Source of the DNA: Psychrobacillus psychrodurans
GTDB lineage: Bacteria; Bacillota; Bacilli; Bacillales_A; Planococcaceae
Assembly (NCBI GenBank): GCA_900114885.1
Contig: FOUN01000004.1
Span: 62,001-126,000 of the forward strand
Direction: 5' to 3'
Length of the DNA: 64,000 bases
Each line of letters starts with the position of its first letter. Position 1 is the stretch's first letter. Under the pieces are notes generated by a model. That model was given only the letters and a program-made list of their open reading frames with translations. It ran no database searches and was not told the DNA's origin. Both the position numbers and the translations under genes were made by a program. Below, piece by piece: positions 26,044 to 34,651 of the stretch.

Positions 26044-26776
26044 CCTCCCTCTCCCCTTTCACTGTTTGTCCTTTGTTTTTCTTAACTCTTTTAGTAGAAA
26101 TCGGACTTATAAGACCTAACAATGGAAAGTTCATAATATCTTGTACATCCTTTTCAGTTTTAACCGTTGTATCTAAAAACTCTATTAAGAGTGATATACT
26201 GACCCCTATTATAAATCCAAGAAATGTAGCAATTGCTAGGTTCAAAGGAATGTTTGGTATGATTGGTTTTTCCTTATTCTTTACTGTTGCTGGAGAAAGT
26301 ATTGTGACATTATCCACATTCATTAATTCACTTATCTTCTCTTGAAAGACCTCTGCAGTCATATTCGCAATACTAACTGCTTTTACTTGACTAATGTCCT
26401 TTACGGAAATATTGAGTACTTGCGAATTTTGCTCACTCGACATTGCTATCTTCTCCATGAGCAAATCTGGAGTGGTATTTAACTTTAGACGTTCAATTAC
26501 TATTGATAGAATGACTGGACTTTTTATTATGACCGTATACGTATTTATCAATTGCAGATTTGTCTGTATATCTTGTGTACTCAGTTGTTGATCTTGTACA
26601 ACTTTTTGGTTAATTAAAATTTGTGCATTGGCATCATATTGTGGGGTTATAAAAAAATAACTTATAGCCCAAGTAACTGTCACGACTAAAAGTAAACAAC
26701 TTAAAATTAGAAACATTCTTTTCTTTACTATTTTCACTATTTCGTATAGGCTAATTTTACCCTCCAACCAAATCAT
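26036..26776 (-). CDS. Wzz/CpsC-type chain-length determinant and kinase activator
   Basis: 246-aa membrane protein with two transmembrane helices (about 20-45 and 175-200) enclosing an extracellular Wzz domain (PQYDANAQILINQKV). The cytoplasmic tail activates the CpsD kinase. The C-terminal helix carries the PxxP-like proline motif KPIIPNIPLN typical of the family. The ATG at 26776 directly abuts GAGGGG; a TTG three codons in would give better spacing (start MEGKISLYEI). Lies between the CpsB phosphatase and the kinase. Confidence 0.9.
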   Translation of the reverse strand: MIWLEGKISLYEIVKIVKKRMFLILSCLLLVVTVTWAISYFFITPQYDANAQILINQKVVQDQQLSTQDIQTNLQLINTYTVIIKSPVILSIVIERLKLNTTPDLLMEKIAMSSEQNSQVLNISVKDISQVKAVSIANMTAEVFQEKISELMNVDNVTILSPATVKNKEKPIIPNIPLNLAIATFLGFIIGVSISLLIEFLDTTVKTEKDVQDIMNFPLLGLISPISTKRVKKNKGQTVKGEREVV

Positions 26777-26800
26777 CCCCTCTATATAACTAGATCTAAT

Positions 26801-27571
26801 TTAGTGTTTTGTACTATTTTTTTTAAAACTGATAGGTGGTATTGGTTGTAAAACAGAACCCTCTAGCACATGTTTTGCGTTTTCCATAAAATAAGTGACG
26901 TATTGTGAAGAGAATTTCTTTTGAATATATTTATATGCGCTTTTAATTAAAAAAGGTCTATTCTTATAATGATGGGCATCGGAAGCGATGAAGTGCACTA
27001 AGTTATGTTTTATTAGGTGCTTTGCGAATCTTTGCATCGTTAAACCATTCTCTCCTACAAGTGTTGATGCATTTATTTGAAAAAGCGCCCCTCTTCTCAC
27101 AAGCTCATAACATAGCTGCCTATCCCTTTTTAAAAATTCACATCTTTCGGGATGAACTATAATTGGGATGTAACCTGAAAATTGAAGTTCAAGTAAAATA
27201 TCGAAAATAAATGCTGGAAAATAGTTAGTAGGCAATTCCAACAATAAATATTTACCACTCTCTCCTAAAGTCATAAGATTACCGTCTAAATCTTGTAGCA
27301 TTTCGTTATAAAAATAGGTTTCTTGTCCACATAAAATATGAAGCGGGATAGATTGTTTCAAGAGCTCCTCATTCAGGCTTTTTGCAGCTAGTTTTACGGC
27401 CAAAGCAGGATTATCGTACTTTCTATTTCGATGATGAGGGGTAGCGATAACATGCGTTATACCATTAGCAACAGCGGTTTCTGCAAGTAATAGTGCTTCT
27501 TCTAGAGACTCAGGACCATCATCTAATCCCGGTAAAATATGGTTATGAATATCAACCAGCAACCCCCTCAT
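26801..27571 (-). CDS. CpsB/CapC-type tyrosine-protein phosphatase (PHP fold)
   Basis: 256-aa manganese-dependent phosphatase of the PHP superfamily: DIHNHILPGLDDGPES at the N-terminus (first metal ligands), ATPHHRN, CGQETYF, IIVHPERCEF and IASDAHHYKNRP, in family order. It reverses autophosphorylation of the CpsD kinase. The ATG at 27571 has no usable ribosome-binding site, while the family start (Met directly before VDIHNH) is occupied by CTG at 27559, preceded by GAGGGG. Second gene of the polysaccharide operon. Similar to B. subtilis YwqE/EpsE-region phosphatases. Confidence 0.9.
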   Translation of the reverse strand: MRGLLVDIHNHILPGLDDGPESLEEALLLAETAVANGITHVIATPHHRNRKYDNPALAVKLAAKSLNEELLKQSIPLHILCGQETYFYNEMLQDLDGNLMTLGESGKYLLLELPTNYFPAFIFDILLELQFSGYIPIIVHPERCEFLKRDRQLCYELVRRGALFQINASTLVGENGLTMQRFAKHLIKHNLVHFIASDAHHYKNRPFLIKSAYKYIQKKFSSQYVTYFMENAKHVLEGSVLQPIPPISFKKNSTKH

Positions 27572-27590
27572 CCTTTCTGTTATAACTCGT

Positions 27591-28283
27591 TCACCAAGCC
27601 CCTTTTCCCATAATCACTATAAATATCGTTCGTATCACTATCTTCAGGTCAAGAAACAGAGAGCAATGCTTAACATAATATAAATCATAGTTAACTTTTT
27701 CCCCATGGGTGATTGCTGATCGACCATGCACCTGGGCATACCCCGTGATGCCAGGCTTTACTAATAAACGCTTCTTTTGGATAGGAGAATAATGATTAGT
27801 AATTTCAATCATTTCTGGCCTTGGACCTACAAAACTCATTTCACCTTTTAAGACATTCCAAAGCTGTGGGATCTCATCTATACTATATTTTCGATATATT
27901 TTCCCAAGCTTAGTAATCGTTAAAGTTGGTGGTGTTGTAAAGGAAAAATCTTGCGGGACTTCGTCTTTCCATTCGTATTGGTGTGAGCTTGACTCCATAT
28001 CCTCTGTCTGCATTGTTCGAAACTTCCAGATGATAAAAGGTCGATCATATAACCCTGCCCTGTTTTGCTTGTAGAAAACGGGACCACCTGTAAAGATGAA
28101 TAAAATTATGGACAAACAAATAAGAGCTGGAAACAATAAAAAAAGTAATAAGGAACTAGCTAATACGTCTAAAGCTCGTTTGGCAAAACGTCGATAAAAA
28201 AAAGGCGTGTCATGTAATTGAGTTAATGTATGATCTATACTCTCCAGGGGCTGTTCTCCTTTTAATAATATTGTAGAAAGCAA
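27591..28283 (-). CDS. Undecaprenyl-phosphate sugar phosphotransferase (priming enzyme)
   Basis: Bacterial sugar transferase, 218-230 aa. One membrane helix (LDVLASSLLLFLLFPALICLSIILF), then the catalytic domain: PVFYKQNRAGLYDRPFIIWKFRTM, YSIDEIPQLWNVLKGEMSFVGPRPEM and KPGITGYAQVHGRS. It starts repeat-unit assembly by loading the first sugar-phosphate on undecaprenyl phosphate. The coordinates use the TTG at 28283, but a near-ideal AAAAGGAGA lies 8 bp before an in-frame CTG at 28247, which would give a 218-aa protein. First gene of the operon. Confidence 0.92.
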   Translation of the reverse strand: MLSTILLKGEQPLESIDHTLTQLHDTPFFYRRFAKRALDVLASSLLLFLLFPALICLSIILFIFTGGPVFYKQNRAGLYDRPFIIWKFRTMQTEDMESSSHQYEWKDEVPQDFSFTTPPTLTITKLGKIYRKYSIDEIPQLWNVLKGEMSFVGPRPEMIEITNHYSPIQKKRLLVKPGITGYAQVHGRSAITHGEKVNYDLYYVKHCSLFLDLKIVIRTIFIVIMGKGAW

Positions 28284-28445
28284 GGTACTAAAAAGTATAT
28301 TCAGTATACCCCTTAAAAAAGAACTAAATTCTATGTACTTAGGACAAGTTATTCTAACTGTTTTTTACAGTTTATGGGGTAGAGCATATTATTCATGAAG
28401 ATTGTGCGCTAGTATATTAACTACAGAAAAAATTCTCCACAAACA

Positions 28446-28481
28446 AAAAAACACAACAGGAAAATTTAACCTGTAGTGCTT
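28446..28481 (-). terminator. Intrinsic terminator after exonuclease gene
   Basis: GCACTACAGG / CCTGTTGTG stem followed by TTTTTTTG on the minus strand, directly after the stop at 28483. It separates the exonuclease/DUF294 pair from the polysaccharide operon. Confidence 0.85.
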
Positions 28482-28482
28482 T

Positions 28483-29205
28483 TTAAATTCTTGCAAACTT
28501 TTCGTATACATCCTGCAATGTTTCACAGCCAAGCATTTTAACTTTTTCTATATAAATACTCCAAAGCTTAGCCGCCATTCTTGCGTCCTCTAATGCATTA
28601 TGTCGGCCTACTATTGGAATGCTGTTATGTTCACACAAGTCTTCTAACGAACTTAGTTGTATTTTGGGCTCAGCAATTTTATAAAGAAAAGATGTATCAA
28701 CTATCCGATTTCTAAAAGGTGTGCGGAATACTTTGTTGCTAGTGAATTGCATAAAATTTCTTTCGTGATTAGCGTGATGTGCTACAAGTGTACAGTCTTT
28801 TGTATATTGAAGAAATTCAATTAGTACATCCCCAACTAGACTAGCATCCTCCAATTGTTCATTTGTAATGCCTGTCAGTTCTACAATATCCAAAGGAATT
28901 TCTTTCTCTGAGTATATAAGCGAGTAGAAAGTATCATCCTCTCGTATAGAAGAGCCATGCATTTTAATGGCACCAATGGAGATAATTTCATCTCCTTGCT
29001 CTGGATTAAAGCCAGTTGTCTCAATATCGAACACGACAATTTTAAGCTCATCTAAGGGAATTTCTAGTGAATCCTCTTTTTTCAATTCTTTTTGCAGGTT
29101 TCTTAAAAAAGCCATTTGCTGGGCGCTTTGAATATCACCTATGCCAACATTCGTACGTTTTCCTTGAATGCCTCTGAGTATTTGCATGAACGGTTCAAAT
29201 GCCAT
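28483..29205 (-). CDS. DnaQ/PolC-epsilon-like 3'-5' exonuclease
   Basis: 240-aa DEDDh exonuclease. VVFDIETTGFNPEQGDEIISIGA (Exo I with DxE), TLVAHHANHERNFMQF (Exo II) and HNALEDARMAAKLW (Exo III with the catalytic His five residues before the Asp). About 60 N-terminal residues precede the domain. Start ATG at 29205 has AAAAGGTG 6 bp upstream. It overlaps the end of the upstream DUF294 gene by 11 bp, so the two are co-translated. The pairing of a DUF294 nucleotidyltransferase with this exonuclease suggests a shared nucleotide or nucleic-acid task, so far unassigned. Confidence 0.9.
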   Translation of the reverse strand: MAFEPFMQILRGIQGKRTNVGIGDIQSAQQMAFLRNLQKELKKEDSLEIPLDELKIVVFDIETTGFNPEQGDEIISIGAIKMHGSSIREDDTFYSLIYSEKEIPLDIVELTGITNEQLEDASLVGDVLIEFLQYTKDCTLVAHHANHERNFMQFTSNKVFRTPFRNRIVDTSFLYKIAEPKIQLSSLEDLCEHNSIPIVGRHNALEDARMAAKLWSIYIEKVKMLGCETLQDVYEKFARI

Positions 29206-30163
29206 GGCGAACACCTTTTTTCATCAAAGCAATCACTTCACGATGTAAGTTAATTCCGCCTTTAATAATACGTTTAATATCTTTCTGTTCGATTTTGCTC
29301 AGTTTATCAAACTGTAAATAATGAGTATCTGAGTAGCTTTTCACTTGAGTTAATGACAAACGATATTTTAATAGATCCGAAAAATTTCTTTCACTATTTT
29401 TTAGTAAGCATGTATACTCTTTCATTTGAATCAGATAACTCATCCGAACTAGAGTTGAAGTTTCTACTATTCCCTCTCTTATTGAAAGGAGTCGAACAGC
29501 ATTTACATATGGTAGGAATCCAGAGTATTTTAAGTTTACGCAACCTTGGTATAAACCATGTCTTTCCAACAATAACTGACCAACTGGACCAATTACATTT
29601 TTTATATGTTCTACATTAGCAGTAAATCGACTTAGTAAAATTTGATGTTGTAATTGGTAATCATATATGGATGTTTTCAACTGATGGATAATTCCTACCT
29701 TTCCATGAAGCACTCTGGCATCATAAAAGATTTGAAGAAAACGCATGGACTCCCAGCTTTCGTCAACCATCCAATCATGAAGTTGTTTGTTCCAACCTTC
29801 ATAGGATTTACACCACTCTGGATTAGAACTCATAACTTTACCTTCGCAATAAGGATAGCCCACTTCATAAAGACCATTAGAAATTTCTGTTCCAAACACC
29901 TGAAAATACACATCATTTTCATCATTAGCTATTTCATAGGCAATTCCATGATCTTGATCACTTATTAATCCTTGTTCTAATCGCCCCCCACTGCCTGTTA
30001 TAAACCAAGAAAAGTCACATGGAGGTGAACCTATTTTCTTAATCGCTTCTTCCAAAACTTTAATCATCACCTGATCATGAAAATCATTGAGAGAAACGAT
30101 GTCATCTAGGAAGTTTGTAATATTTAGTTCCTTCCAGTTCCGAATAGATTCATACGTTTCCAC
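29195..30163 (-). CDS. DUF294-type nucleotidyltransferase
   Basis: 322 aa. The nucleotidyltransferase signature FITGSGGRLEQGLISDQDHGIAYE near residue 50-75 contains the G-S motif and the DxD metal pair, and the C-terminal 130 residues fit the DUF294 C-terminal helical domain. Unlike many homologues it lacks an N-terminal cNMP-binding/CBS module. Possibly a GlnD-like protein uridylyltransferase relative; its position next to amtB makes a nitrogen link tempting but unproven. GTG start with AAAGGGCGTG upstream. Translationally coupled to the exonuclease gene. Confidence 0.85.
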   Translation of the reverse strand: METYESIRNWKELNITNFLDDIVSLNDFHDQVMIKVLEEAIKKIGSPPCDFSWFITGSGGRLEQGLISDQDHGIAYEIANDENDVYFQVFGTEISNGLYEVGYPYCEGKVMSSNPEWCKSYEGWNKQLHDWMVDESWESMRFLQIFYDARVLHGKVGIIHQLKTSIYDYQLQHQILLSRFTANVEHIKNVIGPVGQLLLERHGLYQGCVNLKYSGFLPYVNAVRLLSIREGIVETSTLVRMSYLIQMKEYTCLLKNSERNFSDLLKYRLSLTQVKSYSDTHYLQFDKLSKIEQKDIKRIIKGGINLHREVIALMKKGVRHGI

Positions 30164-30183
30164 AAGTACACGCCCTTTTATGT

Positions 30184-30214
30184 AAAAAGCCTCTCAATTT
30201 CAGAGGCTTTTTTG
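30184..30214 (-). terminator. Intrinsic terminator after amtB
   Basis: AAAAAAGCCTCT / AGAGGCTTTTT on the minus strand, just after the amtB stop at 30217. Confidence 0.88.
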
Positions 30215-30216
30215 AT

Positions 30217-31485
30217 TTAATTAAGTGATTTTGATTCCTCTAAAACCATTTGTTCGGGATAACCATAGTTGCCGTGTTCACTCATATCTAGACCCATTAG
30301 TTCCTCTTCTTCCGTTACACGAATACCACCCATAGCTTTTTTCATTGTAAAAAGGATAGCATAGGAAACTACGAAAGCAAATAAACCACAAGACACAACA
30401 CCCATTAGCTGAACACCTAATTGATCTAGTCCGCCTCCATAAAATAATCCTGCTTTACCAACGGATGCAAGCTCTGGTGTAGCAAAGAAACCAGTAGATA
30501 ATGTTCCCCATACTCCAGCAGCTCCATGAACAGATAACGCATAAATTGGATCATCGACTTTTCTCTTTTCAAAAAATCTAGCGCTATAGAAAACTAATAC
30601 TCCAGCGATTAAACCAATGACAACAGATGCCCAAACGTCTACGAATGCACAGGAAGCAGTAATGGCAACCAATCCAGCTAAAGCTCCATTTAAAATCGTT
30701 GGGATATCTGATTTACCTAATACAACCCATGAAATAAGGGTGGCTGCAACAGCTCCTGCTCCAGCGGCAAGTGTTGTATTTAATGCTACAAATCCAAAAA
30801 AAGCAGCATCTACAGATACCGTACTTCCAGCATTAAACCCAAACCACCCTACCCAAAGGATGAGTACTCCTAAAGCTGTATAAACTTGGTTATGTCCAGC
30901 AAGATTGTTTGATGAACCGTCTTTATTGAACTTCCCAATTCTTGGTTTAAGAATTATTGTTGCAGCAAGTGCAGCCATCGCACCAGTTAAATGAACTACC
31001 GTTGATCCTGCAAAATCCTGTTTGCCATGTTCAGCTAACCAACCTCCACCCCAAATCCAGTGGGCAATTACAGGGTAAACAATTATTCCAAAAAGTATTG
31101 TGAAAATTACGTATGCCGATAATTTTGCACGTTCAGCAAATCCACCTAATGCGATAGTTACAGCAATACCAGCAAATGCTAGTTGGAAAACAAAGAAAAC
31201 GGTTGTTGCAAGACCTGCTCCCTCAATAATTTCTCCACTATAGAAAAAATCTGTCATACCTACGAAGAAGTTCGCATCTCCCCCGAAGATAAATCCATAA
31301 CCTACTGCCCAGAACACCATTGATGCTAAACCAAATGTGAATATGGTTTTACCGGCAACATGACCAGCATTTTTCATTCTAGTCGAACCAGCTTCCAGTA
31401 ATATAAATCCACCAATCATAAATATAACTAAAATTGCAGCTATCATTGTCCACAAGCTGTTCATTAAATACATTACATCCTCCAT
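30217..31485 (-). CDS. amtB: Ammonium transporter AmtB
   Basis: 422-aa Amt/Rh channel with about eleven membrane helices. The family signature DFAGSTVVHLTGAMAALAA contains the conserved Asp and first pore His region; LSVHGAAGVWGTL carries the second pore His; GWFGFNAGS is the third helix signature. The C-terminal tail (EEEELMGLDMSEHGNYGYPEQ) is the conserved cytoplasmic segment that binds GlnK in homologues. No glnK is adjacent. Start ATG at 31485 chosen because AAAGGAG lies 8 bp upstream; the ATG two codons earlier is only 2 bp from it. A TnrA/GlnR-type box is 45 bp upstream. Confidence 0.95.
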   Translation of the reverse strand: MEDVMYLMNSLWTMIAAILVIFMIGGFILLEAGSTRMKNAGHVAGKTIFTFGLASMVFWAVGYGFIFGGDANFFVGMTDFFYSGEIIEGAGLATTVFFVFQLAFAGIAVTIALGGFAERAKLSAYVIFTILFGIIVYPVIAHWIWGGGWLAEHGKQDFAGSTVVHLTGAMAALAATIILKPRIGKFNKDGSSNNLAGHNQVYTALGVLILWVGWFGFNAGSTVSVDAAFFGFVALNTTLAAGAGAVAATLISWVVLGKSDIPTILNGALAGLVAITASCAFVDVWASVVIGLIAGVLVFYSARFFEKRKVDDPIYALSVHGAAGVWGTLSTGFFATPELASVGKAGLFYGGGLDQLGVQLMGVVSCGLFAFVVSYAILFTMKKAMGGIRVTEEEELMGLDMSEHGNYGYPEQMVLEESKSLN

Positions 31486-31529
31486 TGTCATCTCTCCTTT
31501 TTTGAGATGTTACATTTTCTATCTTTCTA

Positions 31530-31546
31530 TGTTAGAAAAAGTAACA
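31530..31546. promoter_or_regulatory. TnrA/GlnR-type operator
   Basis: TGTTAGAAAAAGTAACA matches the TnrA/GlnR consensus TGTNAN7TNACA (the inner A/T tract is also present), 45 bp upstream of amtB. In B. subtilis the amtB (nrgA) promoter is activated by TnrA under nitrogen limitation. Confidence 0.8.
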
Positions 31547-31681
31547 TCGTTTATATTATTTATTCTATTCAAATCTGAAAATTTGTCAACACAATTTTCT
31601 GAATATATTTTATTTTTAGTTTAGTAGTCTTCACTTCCCCTTATTTAAAGCACTTTTCTTACAAAAATTATATTTACACAT

Positions 31682-31725
31682 AAAAAAACTGCCTACACAG
31701 CTCTTCAGCGTGATGACAGTTTTTC
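31682..31725 (-). terminator. Intrinsic terminator after mgtC
   Basis: AAAACTG ... CAGTTTTTTT on the minus strand with a long imperfect inner stem (TCAC/GTGT), 20 bp after the MgtC stop. Confidence 0.75.
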
Positions 31726-31745
31726 TATCATGTATTTATCTAATT

Positions 31746-32222
31746 TCATTCCCCATCGCTATCCTCTTCTTCTGTTCCTCGAACAGGAAGAATGCCCATT
31801 TTAACCGCTACTTTTGGTAAGTTCATCGCAATGAACATTAATACAACCGTTATGAGTGCTAAATCGTACGCACCATACCCAATGGTTAATCCTACACAAG
31901 CAGTAATCCAAAGGTTCGCTGCCGTTGTAAGTCCTCGTTTTACATTATCCTTATCTAACCATATTACACCTGCTCCAAGAAAACCAATACCGCTGATTAC
32001 TTGTGCAGCTAAACGCATCGGATCCATATACGCCCCTTGATTTAGTGACGACAATGCCATAGCTAAGGTCGATCCTAAACATACTAAAATATGCGTTCTA
32101 ATACCAGCTGGTTTATTTTTTATCGCACGCTCTAGACCAATAAAAAATCCTATAAAAGTTGCTACACCTAAACGAATATATAAGTCATAATGCGAATTAA
32201 ATAATGTAGCGATGAAATCCAT
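31746..32222 (-). CDS. MgtC/SapB family membrane protein
   Basis: 158 aa with four or five hydrophobic helices. The family core RLGVATFIGFFIGLERAIKNKPAGIRTHILVCLGSTLAM is present, as are GIGFLGAGVIW and GLTTAANLWITACVGLTIGYG. MgtC proteins modulate the F-type ATPase or support growth at low magnesium; SapB relatives in Bacillus have no settled role. The C-terminal ACT-like domain of long MgtC forms is absent. ATG with AAGGAGG 10 bp upstream. Monocistronic between amtB and the repeat array. Confidence 0.9.
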   Translation of the reverse strand: MDFIATLFNSHYDLYIRLGVATFIGFFIGLERAIKNKPAGIRTHILVCLGSTLAMALSSLNQGAYMDPMRLAAQVISGIGFLGAGVIWLDKDNVKRGLTTAANLWITACVGLTIGYGAYDLALITVVLMFIAMNLPKVAVKMGILPVRGTEEEDSDGE

Positions 32223-32416
32223 ATTTGCAAAACCTCCTTAAATTCCTATTCCGATAACATTCTATAAAACTTCCTAAAATCCTTCAATGGTAATTGCTAT
32301 CATACACTGGAAACTTTATTAAATACAATTCTCATATGGAAGGCGCAGGAAGCCTCTTTGAAGTCAAACCTATGATTATCATGTGTGAAGTTCCTTTGGA
32401 TACAGACTTGCATTTT
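32223..32416. other. Upstream region of mgtC
   Basis: 194 bp between the mgtC start and the repeat array. No gene, hairpin or regulator site could be recognised here. Confidence 0.5.
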
Positions 32417-33237
32417 TTTAATTGCTCTCGTTCATCGTTTACTTGCTCTTAACCGGAGTTTACTTGCGGACGCAAAGGATTTACTTGCTCTGGGCCATAT
32501 TTACTTGCTCTAGGTCCATATTTACTTGCGGTCGCTTCTATTACTTGCTCTCGCCCCTCGTTTTCTTGCTTCCATCCGGGATTTACTTGCTCTTGGTCCA
32601 TTTTTACTTGCGACCGCTTCTTTTACTTGCTCTCACCTATCGTTTACTTGCTTCCATCCGGGATTTACTTGAGGACGCAATGGATTACTTGCTCTTGGTC
32701 CAACTTTACTTGCGGTCGCTTCTTTTACTTGCTCTCACCCCTCGTTTACTTGCTCCCAACTGAGATTTACTTACGGACGAAAAGGATTTACTTGCTCTAG
32801 GTCCATATTTACTTACGGTCGCTTCTTTTACTTGCTCTCGCCTATCGTTTACTTGCTTCTAACCGGGATTTACTTGCGGACGAAATGGATATACTTGCTA
32901 TAGCTCCATACTTACTTGCATCGCTTCTTTTACTTACTCTCGTCCCTCGTTTACTTGCTTCCAACTGAGATTTACTCGCGGTCACAAAGGATTTACTTGC
33001 GGACGAAATGGATTTACTTGCTCTCGCCCCTCGTTTACTTGCTTCCAACAGGAATTTACTTGCGGACTAAAATGATTTACTTGCTCTTGGTCCATTTTTA
33101 CTTGCGACCGCTTCTTTTACTTGCTCTCGCCTATCGTTTACTTGCTTCTAACCGGGATTTACTTGCGGACGCAAAGGATTTACTTGCTCTAGGTACATTT
33201 TTACTTGCGGTCTCTTCTTCTTTTACTTGCTCTCACC
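32417..33237. repeat. 820-bp array of about 39 degenerate 21-bp repeats
   Basis: Almost every unit begins TTTACTTGC followed by about 12 variable bases; unit starts at 32417, 32438, 32459, 32480, 32500 and 32521 show the 21-bp step (occasional 19-20). Variable parts recur in fixed order: CTCTCGCCYATCG, TTCCAACYGGGA, GGACGCAAAGGA, TCTAGGTCCATT, GGTCGCTTCT, giving a higher-order period near 103 bp. Short frames on both strands are open because 21 is a multiple of three (minus strand reads as ASK-containing heptads), but none has a ribosome-binding site or a known fold. Ends just before the bgl terminator. Confidence 0.92.
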
Positions 33238-33275
33238 CAAAAAAAGGCAAACACTTAGTCTGCCTTGTGTTTGCC
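33238..33275 (-). terminator. Intrinsic terminator after beta-glucosidase gene
   Basis: GGCAAACAC / GTGTTTGCC followed by TTTTTTT on the minus strand, 14 bp after the stop. The T tract abuts the last 21-bp repeat. Confidence 0.9.
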
Positions 33276-33289
33276 TCTTCATTATAAGA

Positions 33290-34633
33290 TTATAATTCAA
33301 ATTCACCTTTTTTAATCGTTTCATTATACCAATGATAGCTATCCTTTTTTGTTCTTTCTAATGTTTCGTAATTCACATGTACAATACCGAAACGCATACT
33401 ATACCCTAATGCCCATTCAAAGTTATCTAATAGTGACCAGTATAAGAACCCTTTTATATTAACACCAGAATCCATACTTCGTTTTAAAGCTGTCAGGTGT
33501 GTCTTTATATAGTCAATTCGTTTATGATCGGCGACTTTACCATTCTCTGGTTCATCATTATAGCAAGCACCATTTTCTGTAATATAGATTGGCACACTAC
33601 CATAAAGATCTTTAATTTTAACTAGAACTTTATAGAAGCCTTCTGGATAGATAAACCAGTCAATATCTGTTTTATCATATCCCATATCTATACTTTCTAA
33701 ATCGAATAACCCTTCATTTTCCTTGTAGCGCCCTACATTGCCGGTGTAATAATTTACCCCTAAAAAATCAATTGGTTGCGATATTATTTCTAGATCTCCA
33801 TTTAAAATAGTTGGAACAGCACCTTTTTCTTTAAACCAATCTAACATGAATTGAGGATAGCTCCCTTTAAACACTGGATCAAAGAACCACTCTAAATTCC
33901 AAGCGTTTCCTCGATTACACGCATCTACGTCTTGCTCTTTTGTACTGTAAGGCTCAAACCAAGTAACATTTGGAGCGTATCCAATTTCACCCTCTACTTT
34001 ACTTTCTCTAAAACGTTTCACTGCAAGACCGTGTGCAACTAATAAATGATGGCCAACATCGGTAGCTAGCTGTAGATCCTGATTGCCAGGCGCATGCTCT
34101 CCAATATAATTGGATAGGAAAGATGAGCACCAAGGCTCGTTAATAGTTATCCACTTTTTTATCTTCCCATTGAATTCCTTAAACATAAAGTCCGCATATT
34201 GGACAAATGCCTCGATTGTTTCCCGATTATCCCAACCACCTTTATCCTGTAACACCTGTGGCAAATCCCAATGATACAACGTACACATCGGTTCAATGCC
34301 TTTAGCTAACATCGAGTCTACTAATTTGTGATAATAGTCGACTCCTTTTCGATTCACTTCTCCTGTACCAGTTGGAAAGATCCTTGGCCAAGCAACTGAA
34401 AAGCGGTACACATCAGCCCCTAGATCATGTATTAAATCTACATCCTCTTCATATCGGTGGTAGCTATCACAGGCAATATCACCAGTGTCTCCATTATGTA
34501 CCTTCCCCGGTGTTTTAGAAAAAGTATCCCATATCGAGACACCTCTGCCATCTTCGTTTGCTGCACCTTCAATCTGATAAGATGCTGTTGCCGCCCCCCA
34601 TTTAAAATCCTTTGGAAACTTTATAATCGCCAT
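33290..34633 (-). CDS. Beta-glucosidase, glycoside hydrolase family 1
   Basis: 447-aa cytoplasmic GH1 enzyme. N-terminal signature FKWGAATASYQIEGA; acid/base Glu166 in TINEPW; nucleophile Glu353 in IYITENG; WSLLDNFEWALGY aglycone/glycone loop. No phospho-binding loop signature of 6-phospho-beta-glucosidases is evident, and the partner is an ABC importer rather than a PTS, so the substrate is likely an unphosphorylated beta-glucoside such as cellobiose or a short oligomer. Last gene of a five-gene operon, 18 bp after the LacI-type regulator gene. Confidence 0.95.
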   Translation of the reverse strand: MAIIKFPKDFKWGAATASYQIEGAANEDGRGVSIWDTFSKTPGKVHNGDTGDIACDSYHRYEEDVDLIHDLGADVYRFSVAWPRIFPTGTGEVNRKGVDYYHKLVDSMLAKGIEPMCTLYHWDLPQVLQDKGGWDNRETIEAFVQYADFMFKEFNGKIKKWITINEPWCSSFLSNYIGEHAPGNQDLQLATDVGHHLLVAHGLAVKRFRESKVEGEIGYAPNVTWFEPYSTKEQDVDACNRGNAWNLEWFFDPVFKGSYPQFMLDWFKEKGAVPTILNGDLEIISQPIDFLGVNYYTGNVGRYKENEGLFDLESIDMGYDKTDIDWFIYPEGFYKVLVKIKDLYGSVPIYITENGACYNDEPENGKVADHKRIDYIKTHLTALKRSMDSGVNIKGFLYWSLLDNFEWALGYSMRFGIVHVNYETLERTKKDSYHWYNETIKKGEFEL

Positions 34634-34651
34634 TTATAATCCACCCTTCAT

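Noticed and set aside
32417-33237. CRISPR array
   Set aside because: Conserved core is only 9 bp with a 21-bp period, variable parts recur in cycles instead of being unique, and there are no cas genes.
32422-33287. Open frames of 68-123 aa on both strands inside the 21-bp repeat array
   Set aside because: They are open because the repeat length is a multiple of three; no ribosome-binding sites, several frames overlap, and composition follows the repeat.
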